The translations under genes were made by a program, and so were the position numbers. Positions 44,401 through 50,310 of a stretch of DNA of 52,633 bases are shown piece by piece. Origin of the DNA: SOIA01 sp964348015 (GTDB taxonomy: Bacteria; Acidobacteriota; Aminicenantia; Aminicenantales; Aminicenantaceae); the NCBI GenBank assembly GCA_964348015.1, contig CAYGBC010000011.1, positions 1 to 52,633 of the forward strand, in the 5' to 3' direction. Below the pieces are notes generated by a model. That model saw only the letters and a program-made list of their open reading frames with translations, was not told where the DNA came from and searched no databases. Numbering within the stretch: position 1 is the stretch's first letter; every line of letters begins with the position of its first letter.

Positions 44401-44619
44401 GACTCCGCAGGTTTCTTCGATGGGTTTCGAGATGATGTTTTCGATTTCCGAAGGTGCAGTACCAGGGTATTCTGTCTTGATAGTGAGAGTCGGATAAGAA
44501 ATCTTGGGCAGCAGGTTCAGATTGAGTTTAGAATAGGCGATAAAGCCGAATATGACCGCAGCGACGGTGAACATAAAGATGGATACCGGACGATTGAGAG
44601 AGAACTTGACGATTTTCAC
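41476..44619 (-). CDS. RND efflux transporter, first pump subunit
   Basis: A 1047-residue RND permease, with KLNLNLLPKISYPTLTIKTE, APSEIENIISKPIEE, GMLVDNSIVVLESIQRYRE in helix 4 and GIIVNNAIVLVDYIGRL in helix 10. It is clearly related to, but diverged from, the second pump. Two different RND subunits with one adaptor suggest a heterotrimeric pump, as in MdtB/MdtC; this is inference. It overlaps the adaptor gene by 4 bp (44616-44619). The C-terminal tail (EEKESRLLRFLKSAKMSLSP) is cytoplasmic. Confidence 0.95.
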   Translation of the reverse strand: MKIVKFSLNRPVSIFMFTVAAVIFGFIAYSKLNLNLLPKISYPTLTIKTEYPGTAPSEIENIISKPIEETCGVVDNVVRISSVSRAELSEVTVEFAWHTNMDFATLKLREKLDLLRLPVGATKPVILRYDPNQEPIMKLGLTGDPDLGYIRYIAEREVKQSLESIEGVAACSISGGLEDEIHIDIDEQKLSLLNIPITTVANRLAQENVNLSAGILKQKDSQFLVRTVNQFKTVEEIKDIIIEKRGDVQITLGSVAEVFRGYKERKVISRINGQECIEAAIYRAADANTVSVANAVTERLEMVRNNILKPRNMDYLVITNQSKFIKNTIHEVRQTAIFGGILAVLVLLYFLKNFRSTLIIGAAIPISVIITFFLMYSSNISLNIISLGGLALGIGMLVDNSIVVLESIQRYREKGEGLYNAAFKGTSEVAGAVTASTFTTVAVFFPIVFVEGIAGQLFKDMALTVTYSLLASLVVSLTLVPMLNSIMRRENTKEWLTRVLKILFKPLDKLYNQVFTAYKKTQDTTFRRRKLIIVSVLALFALSVFMTRFMGKELIPVISQGEFLINVEFKPGTSLAENKAIVTDISESLKKFDEIESIYELIGKGSRGGISFQEERENLSEFVIRLKPGILGKREDRIMDRVRADLEKFPTTKVKVYKPRLFSFKAPLEVVVSSNDLDQIKQVSDELLEKIRGVDGIIDLKSSMEEGYPEIQIIFNRAVLASQDMTINSVGSQIRNKIEGEVATRFIESDREVDIRVRLSEDSRDRVDKISRINIRNGLGVMVPLKALAEIRVQEGPAEVRRILQQKSAVITGNISGISLDEAKEKVRAAAATIECGPECSIYLAGQSMEQDVAFSSMIFAIFLAVFLVYLVMASQFESFKKPFIIMFTIPLGIIGVVIVGLVFGISINVIVLIGLIILSGIIVNNAIVLVDYIGRLQNQGLKKIEAIKTAAQVRWRPILMTTITTVLGLTPMALDFNEGFEIRIPLALTLIGGLIFGTFLTLVFIPLVYNTVVRDTATSEEKESRLLRFLKSAKMSLSPEKVKPSK

Positions 44620-45905
44620 TGGATCACGTTCACTCTTTGTCCGTCTTTAAGGCTTTCCACTCCGACAATAACAATGGTTTCCCCCTCTTCCAGGCCACTG
44701 AGCACTTCCACATCATCCTCCTCGGTCAGACCCAGAGTGACTTCACGCTGGAAGGCTTGGCCCCGATTCAGGACGAAAACATAAGTCAGATTCTGTTTAT
44801 ACAGGATGGATTTTCGGGGGATGACCAAAACGTTCTCTTTTATTCCGATAACAATCCGGGCTTCCACGAACATTCCCGGCTTTAAACGAAGAGAGTCGTC
44901 GAAGACCTCGATCGTGACTTTGACTGTTCCGGTCTCTACATCGATTCGGGGGTTGATCAATTTAACATCCCCTTTGAAGACAGTTCCTTTGATGACTTCA
45001 GTCTTGACTTCCGCGGGCATTCCGGTCTTCAGTTTGATGGAATCGGATGTGGGGACGAACACACGTATCAACAGGGGATTGAAATCCTCGATGGTGTAGA
45101 CCTGCTGGTTGGCGTTGACGCGGTCACCCACTTCGATCAGACGTTCAGTGATGTAGCCTTCGGAGAGTGACCGGATTTTAGTCCAGTTCAGCTGGAGCTG
45201 GAGATTCTTGAAGCTCTCCATACGGTTCTGGTGATCGAGCTGTCGCTGTTTGTATTCTGCTTCTTGGGCCTGGAAATCCTGTTCAGAAATCAGATCTCGC
45301 TTCTTCAACTCCTGATTGCGGATGTAGTTTTGTTCGGATTCTTCCAGGCTGAGCTTGGCCTGCTCGAGTTCGATCTTGGCCTGCTCGTGGCTGATCTTTA
45401 TTTCCGTGTCATCAAGAAGAGCCAGGATGTCGTTTTCCTTGATGTAGGCGCCCTCTTCTTTCACGATTTCCTTGACGTACGCAGAAAGACGAGAGAAGAT
45501 CTCGATTTTCCGTTCAGGTTCCACGATGCCGTTGAGGACGAGGTAAGAGTTCAAATTTTTCAGCTCAACCGGTCCCACACTCACGGGAACAGCCTCACCT
45601 CCGCCGCCCTGGAATCGGGCAAGGATTTCCGGGATCTGGTCCTTGGGGATTCGACCGGATTTGATGGCCTCTTTCACCCGGTCGGGGATATCGAGCTTAT
45701 CGATGTCGATATCCTCAACGTTTTGAGGTTTGGATCCGGGTTTTTGCCCGGGACTGTTTCGGTCTCCGCCTTTCGTGGAGGCTTTGTTGGACACCGGTTT
45801 TCCCTGTGGATTCATACTGCTTTCGCGGCTGTTGTCTCCTGATTTCCCGCAGCTCACATTGAGCGCCAGGAACGCCACAAGTATAAAGATTGCTAATTTT
45901 CTCAT
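44616..45905 (-). CDS. RND periplasmic adaptor (membrane fusion) lipoprotein
   Basis: About 429 residues from the ATG at 45905, which has AGGTGAG at a good distance; a GTG at 45914 is the alternative. The lipobox NVSC follows a hydrophobic signal (LAIFILVAFLALNVSC), so it is anchored in the inner membrane. After a Gly/Lys/Ser/Pro-rich linker of about 50 residues and a helical segment (IPDRVKEAIKSGRIPKDQIP), the usual HlyD-type lipoyl domain (AYVKEIVKEEGAYIKENDIL), a coiled-coil hairpin (about 170-240) and beta-barrel domains follow. It couples the two RND subunits to an outer-membrane channel, but no TolC-like gene is in the window. It is the first gene of the operon. Confidence 0.95.
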   Translation of the reverse strand: MRKLAIFILVAFLALNVSCGKSGDNSRESSMNPQGKPVSNKASTKGGDRNSPGQKPGSKPQNVEDIDIDKLDIPDRVKEAIKSGRIPKDQIPEILARFQGGGGEAVPVSVGPVELKNLNSYLVLNGIVEPERKIEIFSRLSAYVKEIVKEEGAYIKENDILALLDDTEIKISHEQAKIELEQAKLSLEESEQNYIRNQELKKRDLISEQDFQAQEAEYKQRQLDHQNRMESFKNLQLQLNWTKIRSLSEGYITERLIEVGDRVNANQQVYTIEDFNPLLIRVFVPTSDSIKLKTGMPAEVKTEVIKGTVFKGDVKLINPRIDVETGTVKVTIEVFDDSLRLKPGMFVEARIVIGIKENVLVIPRKSILYKQNLTYVFVLNRGQAFQREVTLGLTEEDDVEVLSGLEEGETIVIVGVESLKDGQRVNVIQ

Positions 45906-46248
45906 TTGACTCACCTTGATGCCATTCTCTTCGTTTGTTTTGTCGAACGTTTTCTGTTTCCGGATCGATCTTTCCGGCTACTCTGCGAACGACCGCATAT
46001 TCCTACGGTGTTTCTAGATGCGGAGATATGCACTTTTACTCTTAATATATTTTGACGAAAAAATGTGGGGTTTCTTCCCTGTTTTTCGACAATTACTATG
46101 CAATTTATATGATATTCTATTATGCCTCGAGAGACAAGTTCTTATCTCTTCAGACTATTTTTGAAAGGGAAGGCGGATTCGGAATATCTTGACAGTCCAG
46201 GCCAATTCCACTATTTTCTATCTGTTGGCAGGAGCGATCCTGCCCAGA
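45906..46248. other. Divergent intergenic region between RND adaptor and tRNA-Thr
   Basis: 343 bases. The right end carries the tRNA promoter at 46189-46217. The left end is the leader of the RND operon, where I could not find a clear promoter; a TATATT-like box on the minus strand around 46040 lacks a good -35. A short ORF across the tRNA (from 46122) is not a gene. Confidence 0.45.
46189..46217 (+). promoter_or_regulatory. Promoter of tRNA-Thr
   Basis: A perfect TTGACA (46189-46194), a 17-bp spacer and TATTTT (46212-46217), about 30 bp upstream of the mature tRNA 5' end. Confidence 0.65.
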
Positions 46249-46320
46249 GCCAGTGTAGCTCAGTGGTAGAGCAGCTGATTCGTAATCAGCAGGTCGAGGG
46301 TTCGACTCCCTCTGCTGGCT
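46249..46320 (+). tRNA. tRNA-Thr (anticodon CGT)
   Basis: A full cloverleaf: acceptor GCCAGTG with TGCTGGC, D-arm GCTC...GAGC, anticodon stem GCTGA/TCAGC with loop TTCGTAA, and T-arm GAGGG-TTCGACT-CCCTC. The anticodon CGT is at 46281-46283. The discriminator is T. CCA is not encoded. Confidence 0.95.
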
Positions 46321-46364
46321 CTCTTTGTTATGGGGTAGTCAGCAAACAGGATTAGTCAACCTTA

Positions 46365-46386
46365 GCCAAAATTAGGCGATTTTGGC
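46365..46386 (+). terminator. Perfect 8-bp hairpin behind tRNA-Thr
   Basis: GCCAAAAT (46365-46372) and ATTTTGGC (46379-46386) pair fully around a 6-base loop. There is no downstream T-run, so it may be a processing or recombination site rather than a terminator. Confidence 0.45.
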
Positions 46387-46435
46387 CAAATTCTGACACA
46401 CCACTGACACACGGGGAGAAGTCTATTCATCTTGT

Positions 46436-46464
46436 TTGACATCAAATGTTTCCTATGTTATAGG
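46436..46464 (+). promoter_or_regulatory. Sigma70-type promoter for the beta-propeller lipoprotein pair
   Basis: A perfect TTGACA (46436-46441), a 17-bp spacer and TATAGG (46459-46464), about 115 bp upstream of the ATG at 46584. Confidence 0.55.
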
Positions 46465-46583
46465 TCAGAGAGTTACAGCTGGGGGATAAAATGAATCCAG
46501 CAAGAAGGGAAGATTTTCTGCTTAAGACGATAGAATGAAGTCCTTATATTTAGTATGAAAAGCTAAAATTAAGGAGATCAGAA

Positions 46584-47756
46584 ATGAAGCGTCCCTACAG
46601 AATATTTCTGTTAAGTATCTTTATCGTTCTGTTGATTCTTATTTCATGCAGCAAAGAATCCAAGCCTTATGCCAGCATTGAAGTCATTGATAGTGTGGAA
46701 TATGTGCATAATCCTAATACTCCGCACTTCCCTAACAAGACTGTCAAATTTGAAGAAGAGTTGTCAATCGGGGGGGAAGATGAGAAAGGCAATGTCATTC
46801 TATTTAATGCTTGGGATTTTACTGTTGATGTAAATGAAAACATATACATCTCAGAGGGACACTCGATAAAAGTATTTGATTCACATGGAAATTATCTTCA
46901 TTCGATTGGAAGAAAAGGACAAGGACCTGGAGAATTTCAATGGATTATGTCCTTCTCTTTTTTACCAGATGGACGATTGTTTGTTATGGATTTCAGGTCA
47001 TTGCGAACAAGCATATTTTATTCTTCTGGACAGTTCCTTGACAGCCATCAATGGAAACAAAATCTCTATCTCAACCAAATACTATTAACCACAAATAAAT
47101 CATATATTCTCGAGGTAACCATCTTTGGCGGTCCAACCAGAGAGAGGAAAATATCTGTTAATGAATATGATTTTAAAGGAAACTTAGTTCGCTCACTTGG
47201 GGAGTTTGTATCACAGAAAAGAAAAGCTCATGACGAAGGAATTTATAGTGTTCCGATTCCCGAATCGCCTAAATCCATATTTGCAGGAGACATGACACAT
47301 CACTGCATTTATCATTGCCTGAATAATGAATATCTCATTGAAGTATATGACCAACAAACCGCCAAACCAATCCGAAAGATTGACCGCCCTTATGAGCCAG
47401 TTCCTTTCACAAGCAAAGATAAAGAAGTTTTTTTAGCACGGTATGAGAATCATAGAATCGAGATTATGAGGAAACTTGCCAGAGAAGTTGATTTTCCAAG
47501 CGTTAAATCCGTTACATCTCGCTTATTTACCGACGACGAGGGAAATCTTTGGGTGAAAACAAATGAAGCCAGAGAAGATAGCGATAATACTTCTACAGCC
47601 TATGATATTTTCAATAAAAAAGGTATTTATGACACAAGGGTTTGGAGTGACCTGGAACCTGCGGTTATTCTTAAAGGAAAAATGTATCGGATTCACACGG
47701 ATGAGGAAACGGGACTTAGATATCTGAAGCGTTATCGAATGATTTGGCGTGAGTAG
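46584..47756 (+). CDS. 6-bladed beta-propeller lipoprotein
   Basis: A 390-residue lipoprotein with lipobox LISC after a hydrophobic signal (IFLLSIFIVLLILISC). The body shows repeated propeller strands of the form D(x)NxNIYISEGHSIKVFDSHGN, and the family line GRKGQGPGEFQ that recurs in this lineage's propeller proteins. It ends in YRMIW, like the two related proteins in the window. AAGGAGATC precedes the ATG. Such proteins are probably exposed on the periplasmic side or the surface; no ligand can be named. The gene is AT-richer than the housekeeping genes. The paralogue follows 127 bp downstream. Confidence 0.85.
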   Translation: MKRPYRIFLLSIFIVLLILISCSKESKPYASIEVIDSVEYVHNPNTPHFPNKTVKFEEELSIGGEDEKGNVILFNAWDFTVDVNENIYISEGHSIKVFDSHGNYLHSIGRKGQGPGEFQWIMSFSFLPDGRLFVMDFRSLRTSIFYSSGQFLDSHQWKQNLYLNQILLTTNKSYILEVTIFGGPTRERKISVNEYDFKGNLVRSLGEFVSQKRKAHDEGIYSVPIPESPKSIFAGDMTHHCIYHCLNNEYLIEVYDQQTAKPIRKIDRPYEPVPFTSKDKEVFLARYENHRIEIMRKLAREVDFPSVKSVTSRLFTDDEGNLWVKTNEAREDSDNTSTAYDIFNKKGIYDTRVWSDLEPAVILKGKMYRIHTDEETGLRYLKRYRMIWRE

Positions 47757-47791
47757 ATATGAAGAAGAAGTGATGCCGCAACTCAGCATGG

Positions 47792-47806
47792 AGCTAAAGC
47801 CGAAGG
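47792..47806. repeat. 15-bp word AGCTAAAGCCGAAGG, first copy
   Basis: The same 15 bases return at 49066-49080, each time just after a beta-propeller gene and each time preceded by an ATGC-N9-GCAT inverted repeat. This suggests the gene and its 3' flank were duplicated together. Confidence 0.7.
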
Positions 47807-47815
47807 AAGATAAAT

Positions 47816-47840
47816 AAAGGCTGGTTCCTTCCAGGCCTTT
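47816..47840 (+). terminator. Possible terminator behind the first propeller gene
   Basis: AAAGGCTGG and CCAGGCCTTT form a 9-bp stem with one bulged G around TTCCTT, followed by CTTACAT. The T-run is short. Confidence 0.4.
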
Positions 47841-47883
47841 CTTACATACCCAATGAAAAGTAAAAAATTTTAAGGAAGGGAAA

Positions 47884-49047
47884 ATGAAAAAATTACTTAT
47901 AGTCATTCCTTTGGTCTTTCTACTTTGGTTCACTTTCAGCTGCCAGAAACAAGGACAAGTTGAGCGGATTATGGAAGATGGAGTTGAAGTTGTTATTAAT
48001 CATTTGGAACCTTACAAGGTAAAAGGACAGCCCGATTCTCTCATCCTTGAAAAGGAAATTTCAATTGATATGGAGAGGGACGATATTGCTGAGATTGGCT
48101 TGCCTGATGTACACTCAGTTGATGCTGATTCTGATGGAAACATCTATTTTCATAGATTCAGAAGCTCTGAGAATTTCATATTTAAATTTGATAAGAATGG
48201 AAACTTCATAAAGTCATTCGGGAGAAGAGGTCAAGGACCTGGCGAGATTCAAATGGTGTCCTATTTTTCAATCGACTCAAAAGATAATATTATCATTTCT
48301 GACCGCGCTAATGGAAAAATAATATTTTTCAATACCAATGGAGAACTCAGCCAAGAAATCAGTTACGGTTTGAATATTACCGACGCCATCCCTCTTGAAA
48401 ATGGAAAATACCTAGTAATTCGGCGAATAAGGGACGATTCTCAGCACTCTATTCCTACTAAGCTAATCTTATGTAGTGCTAAGTTTGAGGAATTAAAAGA
48501 ATTGGATGTCTACAATCAACCTCTTTTTTGGGAAGGGGGGAACAAGATGCCATATAGAGCATTTCTTTATATGTGGAGACTAACAAAAGACAAAATTTAC
48601 ATCGGAAATGAACAGAGAGACTATGAAATCTTAACCTACGATTTAGAGGGGAACCTTTTAAGAAAAATAAGAAAAGAGTACGAGCCTTCATTATTACCCG
48701 ATGATTTGAGAAAAGATGCGGAGGCAAGTTTATCAGATAACCCAAGTAGAAAACAATGGTTTTATGTTCCAAAAGAAATACCTCCTTTTAACACATTTTT
48801 TATAGACGATGAAAAAAAGCTCTATGTCATGACTTATGAAAAAGGATTTAATGAGGGAGAATATATCCATGATGTTTTTAATTCAGATGGCATATATGTT
48901 TCAAGAACAAGTCTAAAAAGTTACGGGAAATTGGGGTGGGAGCTGGAACCTCTATGGGCGGTTGCCAAAAATAACCGGCTTTACTGCCTCAGGGAAAAAG
49001 AGAGCGGATACAAAGAATTGGAGGTTTATAGAATGAGATGGGAGTAA
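47884..49047 (+). CDS. 6-bladed beta-propeller lipoprotein, paralogue
   Basis: A 387-residue lipoprotein with lipobox TFSC after IVIPLVFLLWFTFSC. Propeller strands include GNIYFHRFRSSENFIFKFDK and the family line GRRGQGPGEIQ. The C-terminal third is closely similar to the fragment at 1-411 (DLEGNLLRKIRKEYEPS, FIDDEKKLYVMTYEKG, YRMRWE). It is therefore a second branch of the same family, not a direct tandem copy of its neighbour at 46584. A GGAAGGGA ribosome-binding site precedes the ATG. Confidence 0.87.
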   Translation: MKKLLIVIPLVFLLWFTFSCQKQGQVERIMEDGVEVVINHLEPYKVKGQPDSLILEKEISIDMERDDIAEIGLPDVHSVDADSDGNIYFHRFRSSENFIFKFDKNGNFIKSFGRRGQGPGEIQMVSYFSIDSKDNIIISDRANGKIIFFNTNGELSQEISYGLNITDAIPLENGKYLVIRRIRDDSQHSIPTKLILCSAKFEELKELDVYNQPLFWEGGNKMPYRAFLYMWRLTKDKIYIGNEQRDYEILTYDLEGNLLRKIRKEYEPSLLPDDLRKDAEASLSDNPSRKQWFYVPKEIPPFNTFFIDDEKKLYVMTYEKGFNEGEYIHDVFNSDGIYVSRTSLKSYGKLGWELEPLWAVAKNNRLYCLREKESGYKELEVYRMRWE

Positions 49048-49065
49048 TGCGACAATTCGGCATAA

Positions 49066-49080
49066 AGCTAAAGCCGAAGG
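49066..49080. repeat. 15-bp word AGCTAAAGCCGAAGG, second copy
   Basis: Identical to 47792-47806, again following an ATGC-N9-GCAT inverted repeat directly behind a beta-propeller stop codon. Confidence 0.7.
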
Positions 49081-49092
49081 AGAAATAAGTCG

Positions 49093-49293
49093 TTAAGCAG
49101 CTATATCTTTGAACTTCTCTGAGGCTGGTTCTCCGCCAATTCCCCAGTGCGACTTTTGGACTTCGTGTACAATCACTTCTACAGCCTGAGGGGGAATCCC
49201 TAAATCTGCAAAGACTTTAGTTATATTTTTTATTGTGGTTTTTGCCTTCTCCTGTCCGAAACCTTCCCAGACGTTTACATGAATAATGGGCAT
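49093..49293 (-). CDS. Tautomerase-superfamily (4-oxalocrotonate tautomerase-like) protein
   Basis: A 66-residue protein starting at the ATG at 49293, which has GGAGGTTG in front; the longer frame upstream is not needed. The N-terminal Pro (after Met removal) is the general base of the tautomerase superfamily, and EVIVHEV and SHWGIGGEPAS match the core of 4-oxalocrotonate tautomerase. However, the two catalytic arginines of that enzyme are absent: position 11 is Phe and the Arg39 equivalent is Glu; Phe50 is Trp. The reaction is therefore probably not the classical one. A promoter can be read at 49340-49368. Confidence 0.85.
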   Translation of the reverse strand: MPIIHVNVWEGFGQEKAKTTIKNITKVFADLGIPPQAVEVIVHEVQKSHWGIGGEPASEKFKDIAA

Positions 49294-49339
49294 TTTCAAC
49301 CTCCAAAGTTTTATTGGTAACCAATTTATTGATGATAAT

Positions 49340-49368
49340 ACTTTAATCTCTGAATTCTGAAAAATCAA
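49340..49368 (-). promoter_or_regulatory. Possible promoter for the tautomerase gene
   Basis: On the minus strand, TTGATT (49368-49363) and TAAAGT (49345-49340) are 17 bp apart, about 45 bp upstream of the ATG. Confidence 0.42.
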
Positions 49369-49518
49369 AGAGGCTGGCTTTTTTTTACACGAAGGTCACG
49401 AAGATTTTATATAATCCTCTAAAAGGATGGGAAATCTGAAGTGCCTTGACAATGGAAAGTCAATCTTGAATAATCCGTTGCTGTGCAGTGTGTCTGATTT
49501 CGAGGCTGCAAACCTTCA

Positions 49519-49713
49519 ATGAGAAAGTGGCTGTTTGTTCTGCTGTTCATCGCGGTTCTGTATGCGGTGTCCAAGTTGGGTGCCAAGCAACAGGGGAAAA
49601 GATACCCGGCCTTCAAGCAAATCTCCGAGACTATCACGATAATTGTCTGGGTAATGGTTGTGGCTTATGTCGTCGCCTTTCTCTACTGGCTCTACACGGT
49701 CATTTTTAAGTGA
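49519..49713 (+). CDS. Small membrane protein (64 aa)
   Basis: A short protein with two membrane helices, residues about 4-17 (WLFVLLFIAVLYAV) and about 37-62 (ITIIVWVMVVAYVVAFLYWL), joined by a basic, polar stretch (KLGAKQQGKRYPAFK). I do not recognise the family. No Shine-Dalgarno precedes the ATG, so translation is uncertain, but the composition is clearly that of a membrane protein. The molybdenum hydroxylase operon follows 117 bp later. Confidence 0.5.
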   Translation: MRKWLFVLLFIAVLYAVSKLGAKQQGKRYPAFKQISETITIIVWVMVVAYVVAFLYWLYTVIFK

Positions 49714-49763
49714 TCCACCGGTCTTTTACACTCATGCAAATCATAATTTTTTACGCGAAGGAT

Positions 49764-49791
49764 TTGATTTTCGGATTGATGATATTATAAT
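49764..49791 (+). promoter_or_regulatory. Promoter of the molybdenum hydroxylase operon
   Basis: TTGATT (49764-49769) and a perfect TATAAT (49786-49791) with a 16-bp spacer, about 40 bp upstream of the ATG at 49831. Confidence 0.6.
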
Positions 49792-49830
49792 CCTTGTGAT
49801 TATGGGGAATTTACAATATGGGGAGTTCAC

Positions 49831-50310
49831 ATGGAAAAAATAATTCGTTTTAAACTGAATGGAAAGGATGTACGCCTGACTTCCTCTCCAGACCGCATGC
49901 TTCTCTGGGTATTGCGATCTGATCTTGAGCACACCGGGACAAAATACAGCTGCGGAGAAGGGTTGTGCGGAGCCTGCACTGTGATCGTGAATAACGAAGC
50001 GGTCTTGTCTTGCCAATATCCCGTTCAAGATGTGAGCGGAAAAGAAGTCATGACCATCGAAGGGCTCCAGCAGAACGGGAAACTCCATCCGCTGCAGACA
50101 GCTTTTATGCAGCACAATGCCCTTCAGTGTGGATTTTGCACTCCTGGAATGATCATGGGAGCCTACAGCCTGTTAAAAAAGAATCCTCAACCTTCTTACA
50201 ACGAAATTGTTGAGGACCTGGAGAGGTATCTCTGCCGCTGCGGAAGTTATATCCGCATCATCGAGGCTATCCAAACTGCGGCCCGGACAATGAAAGGATT
50301 GAGACCATGA
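49831..50310 (+). CDS. [2Fe-2S] subunit of a xanthine-dehydrogenase-family oxidoreductase
   Basis: A 159-residue small subunit. The plant-type [2Fe-2S] ligands lie in YSCGEGLCGACTVIVNN and LSCQYP, and the second cluster in QCGFCTPGM and LCRCGSY, the standard arrangement of aldehyde oxidoreductase/isoquinoline 1-oxidoreductase alpha subunits (IorA-like). It passes electrons from the molybdenum site to an acceptor. GGGGAG precedes the ATG. Its stop overlaps the large-subunit start by 4 bp. No FAD subunit is present, consistent with the two-subunit Ior type. Confidence 0.95.
   Translation: MEKIIRFKLNGKDVRLTSSPDRMLLWVLRSDLEHTGTKYSCGEGLCGACTVIVNNEAVLSCQYPVQDVSGKEVMTIEGLQQNGKLHPLQTAFMQHNALQCGFCTPGMIMGAYSLLKKNPQPSYNEIVEDLERYLCRCGSYIRIIEAIQTAARTMKGLRP

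Noticed and set aside
46122..46355. 77-codon ORF spanning tRNA-Thr
   Set aside because: It runs through the tRNA gene and its promoter, and has no protein features.
49681..49692. Possible attachment-site copy of the tRNA-Thr 3' end (CTCTACTGGCTC)
   Set aside because: Only about 11 bases match, with a mismatch, and they lie inside the coding region of the small membrane protein. Chance is the simpler explanation.
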